Shown here one piece after another: positions 6,904 to 14,224 of a stretch of DNA of 23,522 nucleotides (positions within the stretch are counted from its first letter, which is position 1; each line of letters opens with the position of its first letter). Source of the DNA: Chloroflexi bacterium RBG_13_51_52 (GTDB lineage: Bacteria > Chloroflexota > Dehalococcoidia > Dehalococcoidales > RBG-16-60-22); the NCBI GenBank assembly GCA_001796525.1, contig MGMT01000032.1, positions 1 to 23,522 of the forward strand, read 5' to 3'. A program made the translations under genes and the position numbers. The notes under the pieces are model-generated. The model was not told the origin of the DNA and searched no databases. It saw nothing but the letters and a program-made list of their open reading frames with translations.

Positions 6904-7204
6904 ACAGAAAATCCGCATCAAACTAAAGGGTTATGACCACAAGGTGGTCGACCTGTCAGCACGGCAAATCCTGGAAGCGGTGGAAAGCACCGGAGCGGTG
7001 GCAGTAGGGCCGGTCCCGCTGCCGACCCATATCCAGAAATTCAGCGTAATCCGCTCGCCTTTTATCGATAAAGACTCGCAAGAGCAGTTTGAAATAAGAA
7101 CGCACAAGCGCCTTATTGATATTGTCGAGACGACTTCCAAGACAATCGATGCGCTGACTAAATTGAATTTACCTTCGGGAGTAGAAATAGATATAAAGTT
7201 ATAA
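6896..7204 (+). CDS. rpsJ: 30S ribosomal protein S10
   Basis: S10 is a head protein of the 30S subunit and, as NusE, partners NusB in antitermination. The length is 102 aa. Recognisable segments are KIRIKLKGYDHKVVD at the N-terminus, GPVPLPTHIQKFSVIRSPF in the middle, and EIRTHKRLIDI, the conserved loop-and-strand region. Its ATG lies within the last codons of fusA, so the S10-type gene group continues directly from the str group, with no room for the leader that mediates L4 feedback upstream of rpsJ in E. coli. Confidence 0.97.
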   Translation: MAKQKIRIKLKGYDHKVVDLSARQILEAVESTGAVAVGPVPLPTHIQKFSVIRSPFIDKDSQEQFEIRTHKRLIDIVETTSKTIDALTKLNLPSGVEIDIKL

Positions 7205-7221
7205 TTTTTACTGGTGATAAT

Positions 7222-7857
7222 ATGACTTTAGGAATTTTAGGCAAAAAGCTGGGCATGACCCAGGTATATGGCAAGGGCGGTAAAACCGAGGCAGTCACCG
7301 CCATCGAAGCCGGTCCCTGCACGGTAATGCAGATAAAAACCGTGGAAAAAGACGGCTATAATGCCGCGCAACTCGGTTTCATGGAAGTGAAGCAAACAAA
7401 GACAGGCGGCAAGAAGGTCAAAGCTAAAGACAAGAAGCAGGTAAAATTCAAGCACCGGCGGGAATTCAGGCTGGAAACCGACGCGAAAGTGGAAGCCGGG
7501 CAGAAAATAGACGTTAGTTTGTTTAAAGCCGGGGATATCATCGATGTCTGCGGAATATCCAAGGGCAAGGGATTTGCCGGCGGCGTGAAACGGCATCATT
7601 TTAAAGGCGGGCCCAAGACCCACGGCCAGTCAGACAGATGGCGGGCACCGGGTTCCGTCGGCTCCAACACCAGCCCGGGCCGCGTCCTAAAAGGGCTGCG
7701 CATGGCGGGCCATATGGGTAGCGAACGCGTTACCGTGAGCAACCTGGAAGTAATAGAAGCAGACCCCGCCCGCAACTTATTACTGGTTAAAGGTGCGGTG
7801 CCCGGCATGACCAATGGACTGCTGCTGATAGAGAAGTCCAAGAGGGAGAAGAAGTAA
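7222..7857 (+). CDS. rplC: 50S ribosomal protein L3
   Basis: L3 is an early assembly protein whose long loop reaches the peptidyl transferase centre. At 211 aa it is normal. It starts LGILGKKLGMTQVYG and has SKGKGFAGGVKRHHFKGGP (113-131), then the loop RAPGSVGSNTSPGRV. It ends with the conserved NLLLVKGAVPG. At the position that is the PrmB-methylated glutamine in E. coli (Q150, in G-Q-N-Q-T-P-G) this protein has threonine, as is also seen in several non-proteobacterial lineages. The gene starts 17 bases after rpsJ, and its stop is one base from the rplD start. Confidence 0.97.
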   Translation: MTLGILGKKLGMTQVYGKGGKTEAVTAIEAGPCTVMQIKTVEKDGYNAAQLGFMEVKQTKTGGKKVKAKDKKQVKFKHRREFRLETDAKVEAGQKIDVSLFKAGDIIDVCGISKGKGFAGGVKRHHFKGGPKTHGQSDRWRAPGSVGSNTSPGRVLKGLRMAGHMGSERVTVSNLEVIEADPARNLLLVKGAVPGMTNGLLLIEKSKREKK

Positions 7858-7858
7858 G

Positions 7859-8515
7859 GTGCAGGTCCCAGTTTATAACCAAACCGGAGAGGAAGTCCGG
7901 AAAATTGAAATAAGCGATGATATTTTCGGCGTGCCGTTTAACGAGGCAGTCGTCCACCAGGTAATGGTAGGAATGCAAGCCAACGCCCGCCAGGGGACAG
8001 CTTCGACGAAAACCAGGGGTGAGGTCGTCGGCAGCACGCGTAAACTCTATCGACAGAAGGGCACGGGTAATGCCCGTGCCGGCAGCAAAAAATCACCGAC
8101 CCGCCGCGGCGGGGGCGTGACCTTCGGGCCGAAACCGAGGGACTACCGGCAGGCGACACCCAAGAAAATTCGGCGCCTGGCTTTGAAATGCGTCCTTTCT
8201 TCAAAAGCCGGGGAAGGCGATTTGAAAATTATCGATTCATTTGACTTCGCCGAGCCAAAGACAAAGAAAATGATAGAAGCCTTGACAGCCCTGGGTATAG
8301 AATCCTCCGCTTTAATCGTAACCCAACAGCCGGAGGAAAACGTGATTAAGTCCGCCAGGAACATTCCGGATGTTATCACCACTCCAGCCAGCGTGCTCAA
8401 TATCCTGGACATCATGTCTCACAAGACATTATTAATGACCGAAGCCGCGGTACGCACGGCTGAAAAGCTGTGGGGAAACGGTCTGAAACAAGGGGGAACC
8501 GATGCATCTGTATGA
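7859..8515 (+). CDS. rplD: 50S ribosomal protein L4
   Basis: L4 is an early 50S assembly protein with a loop lining the peptide exit tunnel. In E. coli it also regulates the S10 operon. It has 218 aa and a GTG start one base after rplC, inside AAGTAAGGTG-type sequence at the junction. The tunnel loop is clear: LYRQKGTGNARAG followed by RRGGGVTFGPKPRDY (about 61-100). The globular domain follows. The last 14 bases overlap rplW. The upstream leader through which L4 acts in E. coli is absent because rpsJ begins inside fusA. Confidence 0.96.
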   Translation: MQVPVYNQTGEEVRKIEISDDIFGVPFNEAVVHQVMVGMQANARQGTASTKTRGEVVGSTRKLYRQKGTGNARAGSKKSPTRRGGGVTFGPKPRDYRQATPKKIRRLALKCVLSSKAGEGDLKIIDSFDFAEPKTKKMIEALTALGIESSALIVTQQPEENVIKSARNIPDVITTPASVLNILDIMSHKTLLMTEAAVRTAEKLWGNGLKQGGTDASV

Positions 8516-8786
8516 GGTTCTGCGCCGGCCGCTGATTACCGAGAAGAATACAGCGCTGCAGGTCTTGAATAAATACGCCTTTGAGATAGCCGACGAGGCA
8601 AACAAGATGATGGTAAAAGACGCCGTAGAGAAGGCGTTCAAGGTAAAGGTCACGGGGGTAAACGTGGTGACTATGCGGGGCAAGAGTAAGAAGATGGGAC
8701 GCCGCATAGTGCACACGAACCCCTGGAAAAAAGCGATTGTTACCCTCCAGGCGGGGGATAAAATAGAGTACTTTGAAGGTGTTTAG
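8502..8786 (+). CDS. rplW: 50S ribosomal protein L23
   Basis: L23 lies at the exit of the nascent-peptide tunnel and docks trigger factor, SRP and the Sec channel. At 94 aa it has the normal bacterial length. It opens with HLYEVLRRPLITEKNT, the classic L23 start, and has KAFKVKVTGVNVVTMRGK (45-62) in the rRNA-binding part. It starts 14 bases inside rplD, next to AAGGGGGAAC, which provides its ribosome-binding site. Confidence 0.96.
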   Translation: MHLYEVLRRPLITEKNTALQVLNKYAFEIADEANKMMVKDAVEKAFKVKVTGVNVVTMRGKSKKMGRRIVHTNPWKKAIVTLQAGDKIEYFEGV

Positions 8787-8804
8787 CAGGAAAGGGGAAG
8801 CCAG

Positions 8805-9632
8805 GTGGCTATAAAAAAATACAATCCGACCTCTCCTGGTCGACGGAATATGAGCGGCTTTACCTTCGATGAGATTACGAAGAGCAAGCCGGAGAAATCG
8901 CTGCTGGCTGCCAAGAAAAGCAAAGCCGGGCGAAACTTCCGCGGCAAGGTCACCGTGCGCCACCGGGGGGGCGGCGAAAAGAGAAAACTCCGCATCATCG
9001 ATTTTAAGCGGGACAAGGCCGATATTCCCGGCAAGGTAGCGTCTATCGAATACGACCCCAACCGCTCGGCGCGTATAGCCCTGATACACTACGTGGATGG
9101 TGAAAAACGCTATATTATCGCCCCGGTTGGGCTGAACGTAGGCGATACGATTATGTCCGGCAGTAATGCCGAAATCAAACCGGGCAATTCCATGCCCATG
9201 AAAAATATGCCGACAGGCATCGAGATACATAATATCGAAGTACAGAAAGGCAGAGGCGGCCAGCTGGTACGCAGCGCCGGCGGGTCGGCGCAATTGATGG
9301 TCAAGGAAGGCGATTACGTCCTGCTAAGACTGCCGTCCGGTGAAATCCGCCGCATCCTTAGCGACTGCACGGCAACCATCGGGCAGATAGGAAACGTGGA
9401 ACACCAAGCAGTCAGTCTCGGCAAGGCCGGGCGCAAGCGGCACATGGGATGGCGACCAACCGTTAGAGGTTCCGCCATGAGCCCGCGTGACCATCCGCAT
9501 GGCGGCGGCGAGGGACGTTCTCCGATAGGGATGCCCGGACCGAAGACACCCTGGGGTAAACCTGCCCTCGGCTATAAAACGCGCAAGCCGAAGGCTTCCG
9601 ACAAAATGATTGTCAAACGCAGAGGTAAATAG
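8805..9632 (+). CDS. rplB: 50S ribosomal protein L2
   Basis: L2 is needed for subunit association and for the peptidyl transferase centre. It has 275 aa. The start is GTG with an AAGGGGAA ribosome-binding sequence upstream. It begins AIKKYNPTSPGRRNMSG and carries GKVTVRHRGGGEKRKLR (48-64) in the RNA-binding domain. The C-terminal signature MSPRDHPHGGGEGR contains the conserved histidine (E. coli H229). Its length, frame and signatures are all typical. Confidence 0.97.
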   Translation: MAIKKYNPTSPGRRNMSGFTFDEITKSKPEKSLLAAKKSKAGRNFRGKVTVRHRGGGEKRKLRIIDFKRDKADIPGKVASIEYDPNRSARIALIHYVDGEKRYIIAPVGLNVGDTIMSGSNAEIKPGNSMPMKNMPTGIEIHNIEVQKGRGGQLVRSAGGSAQLMVKEGDYVLLRLPSGEIRRILSDCTATIGQIGNVEHQAVSLGKAGRKRHMGWRPTVRGSAMSPRDHPHGGGEGRSPIGMPGPKTPWGKPALGYKTRKPKASDKMIVKRRGK

Positions 9633-9649
9633 GCGGACAAAGAGGAAAA

Positions 9650-9922
9650 ATGTCAAGATCAATTAAAAAAGGACCGGCAATCGATGAAAAGCTGGTAAAA
9701 AAGGTAGATGCCGCGATACGTTCCGGTAAGAAAACGGTGATAAAAACGTGGTCAAGGAGTTCTACCATATTGCCGCAGATGGTAGGGCTCACCATCGGCG
9801 TCCATGACGGCCGGAGACATGTGCCTATCTATATCAACGAGAACATGGTAGGCCATAAACTTGGCGAGTTTGCTCCGACCCGGACTTTCAGGGGACACGG
9901 AACCAGGGCAGATAAAGAGTAA
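9650..9922 (+). CDS. rpsS: 30S ribosomal protein S19
   Basis: S19 forms part of the 30S head with S13 and contacts the A-site finger. At 90 aa it is normal. The motifs SRSIKKGPAIDEKL at the start, KTWSRSSTILPQMVGLTIGV (32-51), GHKLGEF and the C-terminal TRTFRGHG are canonical. AGAGGAAAA just before the ATG is the ribosome-binding site. It lies 17 bases after rplB and 22 bases before rplV, the expected S10-operon order. Confidence 0.97.
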   Translation: MSRSIKKGPAIDEKLVKKVDAAIRSGKKTVIKTWSRSSTILPQMVGLTIGVHDGRRHVPIYINENMVGHKLGEFAPTRTFRGHGTRADKE

Positions 9923-9944
9923 ACCGAGAAAAGGTGTAAATGAA

Positions 9945-10283
9945 GTGGAAGTTAAAGCGATAGCTAAAGACACCGGTTTACCCGCCAGCAAGGTACGCCC
10001 GCTGGTGGATATGGTGCGGGGCAAAAGAGTTGACGATGCACTGAACATACTCCGGTATACGCCCACACCAAAAGCGAAGTATCTGGCGAAACTGATAAAA
10101 TCAGCGGCGGCAAATGCCGAGAACAACTTTCAAATGGAACCGGCCGACTTGAAAATAGTGAAAATATGTGTCGACGTAGCAACAAGCATGCGTCGCTACA
10201 GGGCACGGTCGAGAGGGCGGGCAAGCCCCATACGCAAACATTCCAGCCACATTACAGTGATAGTTGCCGAACAGGAGGGTTAA
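9945..10283 (+). CDS. rplV: 50S ribosomal protein L22
   Basis: L22 binds all domains of 23S rRNA, and its beta-hairpin lines the exit tunnel. I chose the GTG at 9945, eight bases after AAGGTG; it gives 112 aa, the usual size. The longer open frame (from 9861) would run back into rpsS. The N-terminal EVKAIAKDTGLPASKVRPLV is standard. The hairpin tip reads SMRRYRARSRGRASPIRKHSSHITV, where many bacteria have a proline-containing MPRA segment. The gene ends exactly where rpsC begins. Confidence 0.96.
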   Translation: MEVKAIAKDTGLPASKVRPLVDMVRGKRVDDALNILRYTPTPKAKYLAKLIKSAAANAENNFQMEPADLKIVKICVDVATSMRRYRARSRGRASPIRKHSSHITVIVAEQEG

Positions 10284-11396
10284 TTGGGTCATAAAGTTCA
10301 CCCGACAGGATTCAGACTGGGATTCATCAAGGACTGGCAGTCCAAATGGTTCAGCGAAGCTCATTATGCCGAGTTTGTCCTTGAGGACAACAAGCTTCGG
10401 GAAACAATCAAGAAAAAATACCCCGAAGCCGCCATTTCGCTGGTGGAAATCGACCGCCAGGGTAAGGATGTAACTATCACTTTACACACCGCCCGACCGG
10501 GCATCGTTATCGGGAGGGGCGGACAGCGAGTTGATGAAATGAGGCAGTACCTCGAAGGGCTCATCGGGAAGAAGATACGGCTAAATATACAGGAGATACG
10601 CCAGCCGGAACTGGATGCTTACCTGGTAGCGAAGTCAGTTGCGGAACAGATAGAACGCCGTGTTGCCTACAGACGAGCCATGAAGCAGGCTATCTTCCGC
10701 ACGATACAGTCGGGCGCTAAAGGTATAAAAGTAAGCGCCGCGGGCAGATTAGCCAACGCGGAAATCGCCCGACGTCAGACGCTACACGAGGGGCAGGTAC
10801 CCCTCCATACATTACGTGCCGATATCGATTACGGTTTTACCGAGGCGCATACCACGCTGGGGCGTATCGGAGTAAAAGTCTGGATATACAAAGGACAGGT
10901 ATTACCCGAAATTAAGGTAGCAGAAGCCGAGGAAAAACCTGTCGAAGCAGCGACCGAACCAACCGAAGCCGCTGTGAAGGTAGAAAAACCAGTTGAACCG
11001 GCAGAAAAGGCAGCCCCCGCGGCAGTAGAGGAAAAACCGGCTAAAGAAGCTCCGGTGGAAGAACCAAAAGCAAAACCGACTAAAGCGACCAAGGCAGCCC
11101 CCGTAAAAACGGAAGTAAAAGCGACCAAGGTAGCCCCCGTAAAAACGGAAGTAAAAGCGGTTAAACCAAGAGCTAAAAAAGCAGCCAAGACAACCGAAGC
11201 CGAGGAAATAGAAGCTAAAAAAACAAAAGTAAAAGAAACAAAGGCAAAAGCTGCGGAAGTGAAAGCAGAAGAGAAACCGCCGGCGCCACAAAAACAGCGG
11301 AAGACTGCAGAGACGGCAGAGGCAAAACCGAAAACCGCTAAAAAAACCAAGACGGTAACCAAGGGCAAGGAAGAGGACAAGGATGCAACAGCCTAA
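10284..11396 (+). CDS. rpsC: 30S ribosomal protein S3 with long charged C-terminal extension
   Basis: S3 helps form the mRNA entry tunnel and has helicase-related functions. The TTG start at 10284 follows the rplV stop directly and has AGGAGGG (10273-10279) four bases upstream. The core (1-211) is standard: GHKVHPTGFRLG at the start, a KH domain with IGRGG (76-80), and GRIGVKVWIYKG (193-204). At 370 aa the protein is far longer than the usual 210-240. Residues 212-370 form a low-complexity Lys/Ala/Glu/Pro/Thr tail, acidic in its first third and strongly basic afterwards, with a 12-residue repeat in tandem at 268-291. The coding DNA of the tail has very few T residues. The tail is probably disordered; its function is unknown. 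It overlaps rplP by 14 bases. Confidence 0.96.
   Translation: MGHKVHPTGFRLGFIKDWQSKWFSEAHYAEFVLEDNKLRETIKKKYPEAAISLVEIDRQGKDVTITLHTARPGIVIGRGGQRVDEMRQYLEGLIGKKIRLNIQEIRQPELDAYLVAKSVAEQIERRVAYRRAMKQAIFRTIQSGAKGIKVSAAGRLANAEIARRQTLHEGQVPLHTLRADIDYGFTEAHTTLGRIGVKVWIYKGQVLPEIKVAEAEEKPVEAATEPTEAAVKVEKPVEPAEKAAPAAVEEKPAKEAPVEEPKAKPTKATKAAPVKTEVKATKVAPVKTEVKAVKPRAKKAAKTTEAEEIEAKKTKVKETKAKAAEVKAEEKPPAPQKQRKTAETAEAKPKTAKKTKTVTKGKEEDKDATA
11085..11156 (+). repeat. 36-bp tandem repeat, two copies, inside rpsC
   Basis: Two adjacent 36-bp units (11085-11120 and 11121-11156) differ at one base. They encode ATKAAPVKTEVK and ATKVAPVKTEVK, residues 268-291 of S3. The unit is a multiple of three, so copy changes keep the frame. 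The next bases (GCG) start a decayed third copy. It is a local duplication in a coding tail, not a CRISPR or mobile-element repeat. Confidence 0.9.
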
Positions 11397-11823
11397 ACGC
11401 GTAAAATATCGCAAGACTCAAAGAGGCAGCCGTGGTGGTGTAGCCAATTCCGGCAATACTATCGACTTCGGTGAATACGGTCTTCAGGCAATGGAATCAG
11501 CCTGGGTAACCAGCGCGCAGATAGAAGCAGCACGGCGAGCCATTACACGCCATATCCGGCGCGGTGGCAAGGTGTGGATACGCATTTTCCCGGATAAACC
11601 AGCCACCAAGAAACCGGCGGAAACACGTATGGGCAGCGGCAAAGGACTACCGGACCACTGGGTAGCCGTTGTTAAAGCCGGCAGGATAATGTTCGAAATG
11701 GCCGGGGTCGGGGAAAAGGTGGCTAGAGACGCCATACGCCTGGCAGCGCATAAACTGCCTTTGAAAAGCCGGTTTATTTTAAAAGAATCTATAGGTATGT
11801 CAAGCAGCGAAGCGGCAAAGTAG
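11383..11823 (+). CDS. rplP: 50S ribosomal protein L16
   Basis: L16 contacts the A-site tRNA elbow and is required late in 50S assembly. It has 146 aa with the canonical order PKRVKYRK near the start, NTIDFGEYGLQAM (26-38), GGKVWIRIFPDKP and GRIMFEMAGV. The arginine in ETRMGSGKG, which matches the hydroxylated arginine of E. coli L16 in position, is present. The ATG lies 14 bases inside rpsC, within GGACAAGGATGC, so translation is probably coupled to that of S3. Confidence 0.97.
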   Translation: MQQPKRVKYRKTQRGSRGGVANSGNTIDFGEYGLQAMESAWVTSAQIEAARRAITRHIRRGGKVWIRIFPDKPATKKPAETRMGSGKGLPDHWVAVVKAGRIMFEMAGVGEKVARDAIRLAAHKLPLKSRFILKESIGMSSSEAAK

Positions 11824-11832
11824 GGAGTCAGC

Positions 11833-12033
11833 ATGGTAGACCTTAAGGAATTTAGAAATATGAGCACCGAGGACTTAGCAAAGCAACTGGAAGACTCGCA
11901 CCAGGAGCTATTCAACCTCCGCTTTCGCGTTTCCACCAAGCAACTGGCAAACCACCGTGAATTGAGGAGAGTCAAGAGGAAGATTGCCCGTTTGAAGACG
12001 CTTTTAACGGAAAGAGAACTGGATATAAGGTAG
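11833..12033 (+). CDS. rpmC: 50S ribosomal protein L29
   Basis: L29 is a small helical hairpin protein near the tunnel exit, next to L23. At 66 aa it is standard. It shows LKEFRNMSTEDLAKQLED at the N-terminus, then ELFNLRFRVSTKQLANHREL (25-44) and the basic helix VKRKIARLKT. It starts nine bases after rplP, with a GGGAGT sequence upstream of the ATG. Confidence 0.96.
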   Translation: MVDLKEFRNMSTEDLAKQLEDSHQELFNLRFRVSTKQLANHRELRRVKRKIARLKTLLTERELDIR

Positions 12034-12044
12034 GACTGGTATTT

Positions 12045-12329
12045 ATGGAAATAAAGCGTAAGGTAAGGTTCGGTAAGGTTGTGAGTGATGTCATGAATAA
12101 GACCGTGGTTGTCGCCGTGGATACGCCGCGGCGCCATCCGCTGTACAAGAAGACCATCAGGAGAATCGTGAAATACTATGCTCACGATGAAGAGAACAAA
12201 AGTAAAAACGGCGACACGGTGAAAATCGAGGAAACCCGGCCTCTCTCCAAACTCAAGAGATGGCGCGTGGTGGAAATCGTCACCAAAGGCGAGGTAGCCG
12301 AGATAAAACCGGAAGAAATAACGAGCTAA
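12045..12329 (+). CDS. rpsQ: 30S ribosomal protein S17
   Basis: S17 is a primary 16S rRNA-binding OB-fold protein. The length of 94 aa is slightly above the common 80-85 because of a short acidic tail after residue 80 (EVAEIKPEEITS). Recognisable segments are RKVRFGKVVSDVMNKTVVV (5-23), HPLYKKTI and the GDTVKIEETRPLSKLKRWRV block (56-75). It lies 11 bases downstream of rpmC. Confidence 0.96.
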   Translation: MEIKRKVRFGKVVSDVMNKTVVVAVDTPRRHPLYKKTIRRIVKYYAHDEENKSKNGDTVKIEETRPLSKLKRWRVVEIVTKGEVAEIKPEEITS

Positions 12330-12347
12330 GATTTTGAGGAAACAGAC

Positions 12348-12716
12348 ATGATTCAAATGAACAGCAGGTTAAAAGTAGCAGATAATTCCGGGGCAAGGGA
12401 AATTATGTGCATCAACATCCTGGGCGGGAGCCGGAGGAGATACGCTTTTCTCGGCGATACGATTGTCGCTTCGGTCAAAAAAGCGATACCCAATGCTGCG
12501 ACCAAGAAAGGCGACGTAGTACGGGCGGTGATAGTACGCACGTCGCATCCCTACCGTCGGCTTGACGGCTCGTATATTAGATTTGACGAAAACGCAGCCG
12601 TAATTCTTAGCGATAAAAATAATCCTAAAGGCACACGTATTTTCGGTCCGATAGCCAGAGAGTTGAGAGAGAAGCAATACACCAAAATAGTTTCGCTGGC
12701 GCCGGAGGTCTTATAA
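12348..12716 (+). CDS. rplN: 50S ribosomal protein L14
   Basis: L14 lies at the subunit interface, next to L19, and is where the silencing factor RsfS binds. At 122 aa it has exactly the usual length. It starts MIQMNSRLKVADNSGAREI and carries RRDG-type and DENAAVILS segments plus GTRIFGPIARELRE. The ATG follows GAGGAAACAGAC. The gene opens the spc-type set of the block without any gap large enough for a separate promoter region. Confidence 0.97.
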   Translation: MIQMNSRLKVADNSGAREIMCINILGGSRRRYAFLGDTIVASVKKAIPNAATKKGDVVRAVIVRTSHPYRRLDGSYIRFDENAAVILSDKNNPKGTRIFGPIARELREKQYTKIVSLAPEVL

Positions 12717-12729
12717 AGGCAGAGATATT

Positions 12730-13041
12730 ATGAACATACATAAAGACGATAACGTGCTGGTTATAGCGGGGAAGGATAAAGGCAAAAAGGGGAAAGTGCG
12801 TTTTGCCTATCCCCGGAAGCAGCAGGTGATTGTCGAAGGCGTAAATTTTATAAAAAAGCACTCTAAAGCAAGGGGGGCGGTCAAACAGGCCGGTATTATC
12901 GACCTTGAAGCCCCGCTGCATATTTCAAAAGTAATGTACATGTGCGACAAGTGCAATAAACCGGTCCGTATCGGCATACGGAAGCTGGATGACGGCAGGA
13001 GCGTAAGATTCTGCCGTTCCTGCGGCGAGGTGATTGATTAA
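12730..13041 (+). CDS. rplX: 50S ribosomal protein L24, with four-cysteine ribbon
   Basis: L24 initiates 50S assembly and sits near the exit tunnel. It has 103 aa. The KOW motif is DNVLVIAGKDKGKKGKV (7-23). The C-terminal part carries two CxxC pairs, C72/C75 and C95/C98, in the MCDKCNKPVRIG and FCRSCGEVID segments, a pattern seen in many L24 proteins that suggests metal binding. The stop is immediately followed by the rplE ATG. Confidence 0.97.
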   Translation: MNIHKDDNVLVIAGKDKGKKGKVRFAYPRKQQVIVEGVNFIKKHSKARGAVKQAGIIDLEAPLHISKVMYMCDKCNKPVRIGIRKLDDGRSVRFCRSCGEVID

Positions 13042-13593
13042 ATGGCAAGACTGAAAGATAAATACCGCAAAGAACTGATACCCCGCCTGATGGAAATCTG
13101 CGGCTATAAGAATATCATGCAGGTGCCGCGCCTGGAAAAAATAGTAGTCAACATCGGTATGGGTGAAGCGATTTCCAATGCCAAAGCGCTGGAGTCAGCC
13201 GAGGCGGACCTGACGGCGATTACCGGTCAGCATGTATTGACCACCCGTTCCAGGAAAGCCATCGCCAACTTTAAGCTAAGGGCGGGAATGCCCATCGGCT
13301 TGAAGGCAACACTGCGGGGAGAGCGGATGTGGATTTTCTTTGATAAACTGGTAAACGCGGTGCTACCCCGCATGCACGAATTCCAAGGGGTTGCGCCGGA
13401 CTCTTTTGACGGCCGCGGCAATTACACGCTGGGACTTAAAGAGCAAATCCTGTTCCCTGAAATAGAATATGACAAAGTCGATAAGATACGCGGCATGGAA
13501 ATATCAATCATAACTACAGCCAAGAGCGACGAGGACGGCAGGCACCTGCTGGAGCTGCTCGGGATGCCTTTTGCTAAGGATGGAGAGAATTAG
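13042..13593 (+). CDS. rplE: 50S ribosomal protein L5
   Basis: L5 binds 5S rRNA and contacts the P-site tRNA. It has 183 aa and shows NIMQVPRLEKIVVNIGMGEA (24-43), TGQHVLTTRSRKAIANFKLR, and GNYTLGLKEQILFPEIEYD (126-144). The gene follows rplX with no spacer, using GAGGTGAT inside the end of rplX as the ribosome-binding site. The S8 feedback site known at the rplE start in E. coli was not recognisable here. Confidence 0.97.
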   Translation: MARLKDKYRKELIPRLMEICGYKNIMQVPRLEKIVVNIGMGEAISNAKALESAEADLTAITGQHVLTTRSRKAIANFKLRAGMPIGLKATLRGERMWIFFDKLVNAVLPRMHEFQGVAPDSFDGRGNYTLGLKEQILFPEIEYDKVDKIRGMEISIITTAKSDEDGRHLLELLGMPFAKDGEN

Positions 13594-13595
13594 CC

Positions 13596-13781
13596 ATGGC
13601 GAAGAAATCAATGATCTTAAAATCGCAAAGAGCCCCAAAATATAAGGTACGCAAGCACAATCGATGTAAAATATGCGGTCGACCCCGCGCCTATATTCGT
13701 AAGTTCGGCATTTGCCGGATATGTTTCCGACATCTTGCTCTCGAGGCACAGCTCCCCGGAGTGAGAAAATCTAGCTGGTAA
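13596..13781 (+). CDS. rpsN: 30S ribosomal protein S14, short zinc type
   Basis: S14 is a late-assembling 30S head protein. At 61 aa this is the short, zinc-binding (type Z) form. The ribbon is C24-x2-C27 and C40-x2-C43 in RCKICGRP and GICRICFR, followed by the typical end LPGVRKSSW. It starts two bases after rplE with GGAGAG upstream. Some annotations name this form rpsZ. A zinc-free S14 paralogue, if any, is not in this window. Confidence 0.97.
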   Translation: MAKKSMILKSQRAPKYKVRKHNRCKICGRPRAYIRKFGICRICFRHLALEAQLPGVRKSSW

Positions 13782-13810
13782 GCTAACGAAGTAATATGGT
13801 AGGTGTAACA

Positions 13811-14203
13811 GTGACAGACCCAATCGCTGATATGTTAACCAGAATAAGAAATGCCATCATGGTCAGGCACGATAGTGTACAGGTTCCCGCATCTAAATTA
13901 AAACTATCTATTGCCAAGATCCTCAAAGAGGAAGGATTTATTTCCGACTACGAGGTAGTGAAGGGCAAACCTCACCGGATGATAAAAGTCCAACTGCGAT
14001 ATTTCGAAAACGATAAACCGGCCATCTCCGGTTTGAAGCGAATGAGTAAACCGGGGCTGCGGATGTACGTACACAAGAGAGAAATACCGCGTGTTTACGG
14101 CGGCCTGGGTATTGCCATTCTCTCAACATCCAAGGGACTGAAGACGGGACAGGAAGCCTGGCGGCAGGGTGCTGGAGGCGAGCTATTATGTTATGTATGG
14201 TAA
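13811..14203 (+). CDS. rpsH: 30S ribosomal protein S8
   Basis: S8 binds the central domain of 16S rRNA and in E. coli represses the spc operon. I chose the GTG at 13811, with TAGGTG (13800-13805) five bases upstream, giving 130 aa that begin at the family-standard TDPIADMLTRIRNA. An ATG at 13796 would add five residues and has a poorer ribosome-binding site. The C-terminal signature is GLGIAILSTSKGLKTGQEA followed by GGELLCYVW. The 29-base gap after rpsN holds no obvious structure. Confidence 0.95.
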   Translation: MTDPIADMLTRIRNAIMVRHDSVQVPASKLKLSIAKILKEEGFISDYEVVKGKPHRMIKVQLRYFENDKPAISGLKRMSKPGLRMYVHKREIPRVYGGLGIAILSTSKGLKTGQEAWRQGAGGELLCYVW

Positions 14204-14224
14204 ACCAATTCCGGAGCGATATTT

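Noticed and set aside
8412..9293. Long open frame (293 codons) on the minus strand opposite rplW and rplB
   Set aside because: It lies antisense to two securely identified genes, has no plausible ribosome-binding context, and reads as a compositional shadow with no family resemblance.
11085..11156. 36-bp repeat as a CRISPR-like unit
   Set aside because: There are only two directly adjacent copies without spacers, in frame within the S3 coding sequence.
10829..11414. Two open frames on the minus strand opposite the S3 tail, rich in Phe, Ser and Ala
   Set aside because: The T-poor coding strand leaves few stop codons on the complement. The products are low-complexity mirror images of the tail.
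11484..12356. Open frame of 290 codons on the minus strand opposite rplP, rpmC and rpsQ
   Set aside because: It is antisense to three conserved genes and has no recognisable domain; its length is explained by the codon bias of the real genes.
13782..13810. Regulatory element between rpsN and rpsH
   Set aside because: The 29 bases show only the rpsH ribosome-binding site; I saw no stem or repeat.
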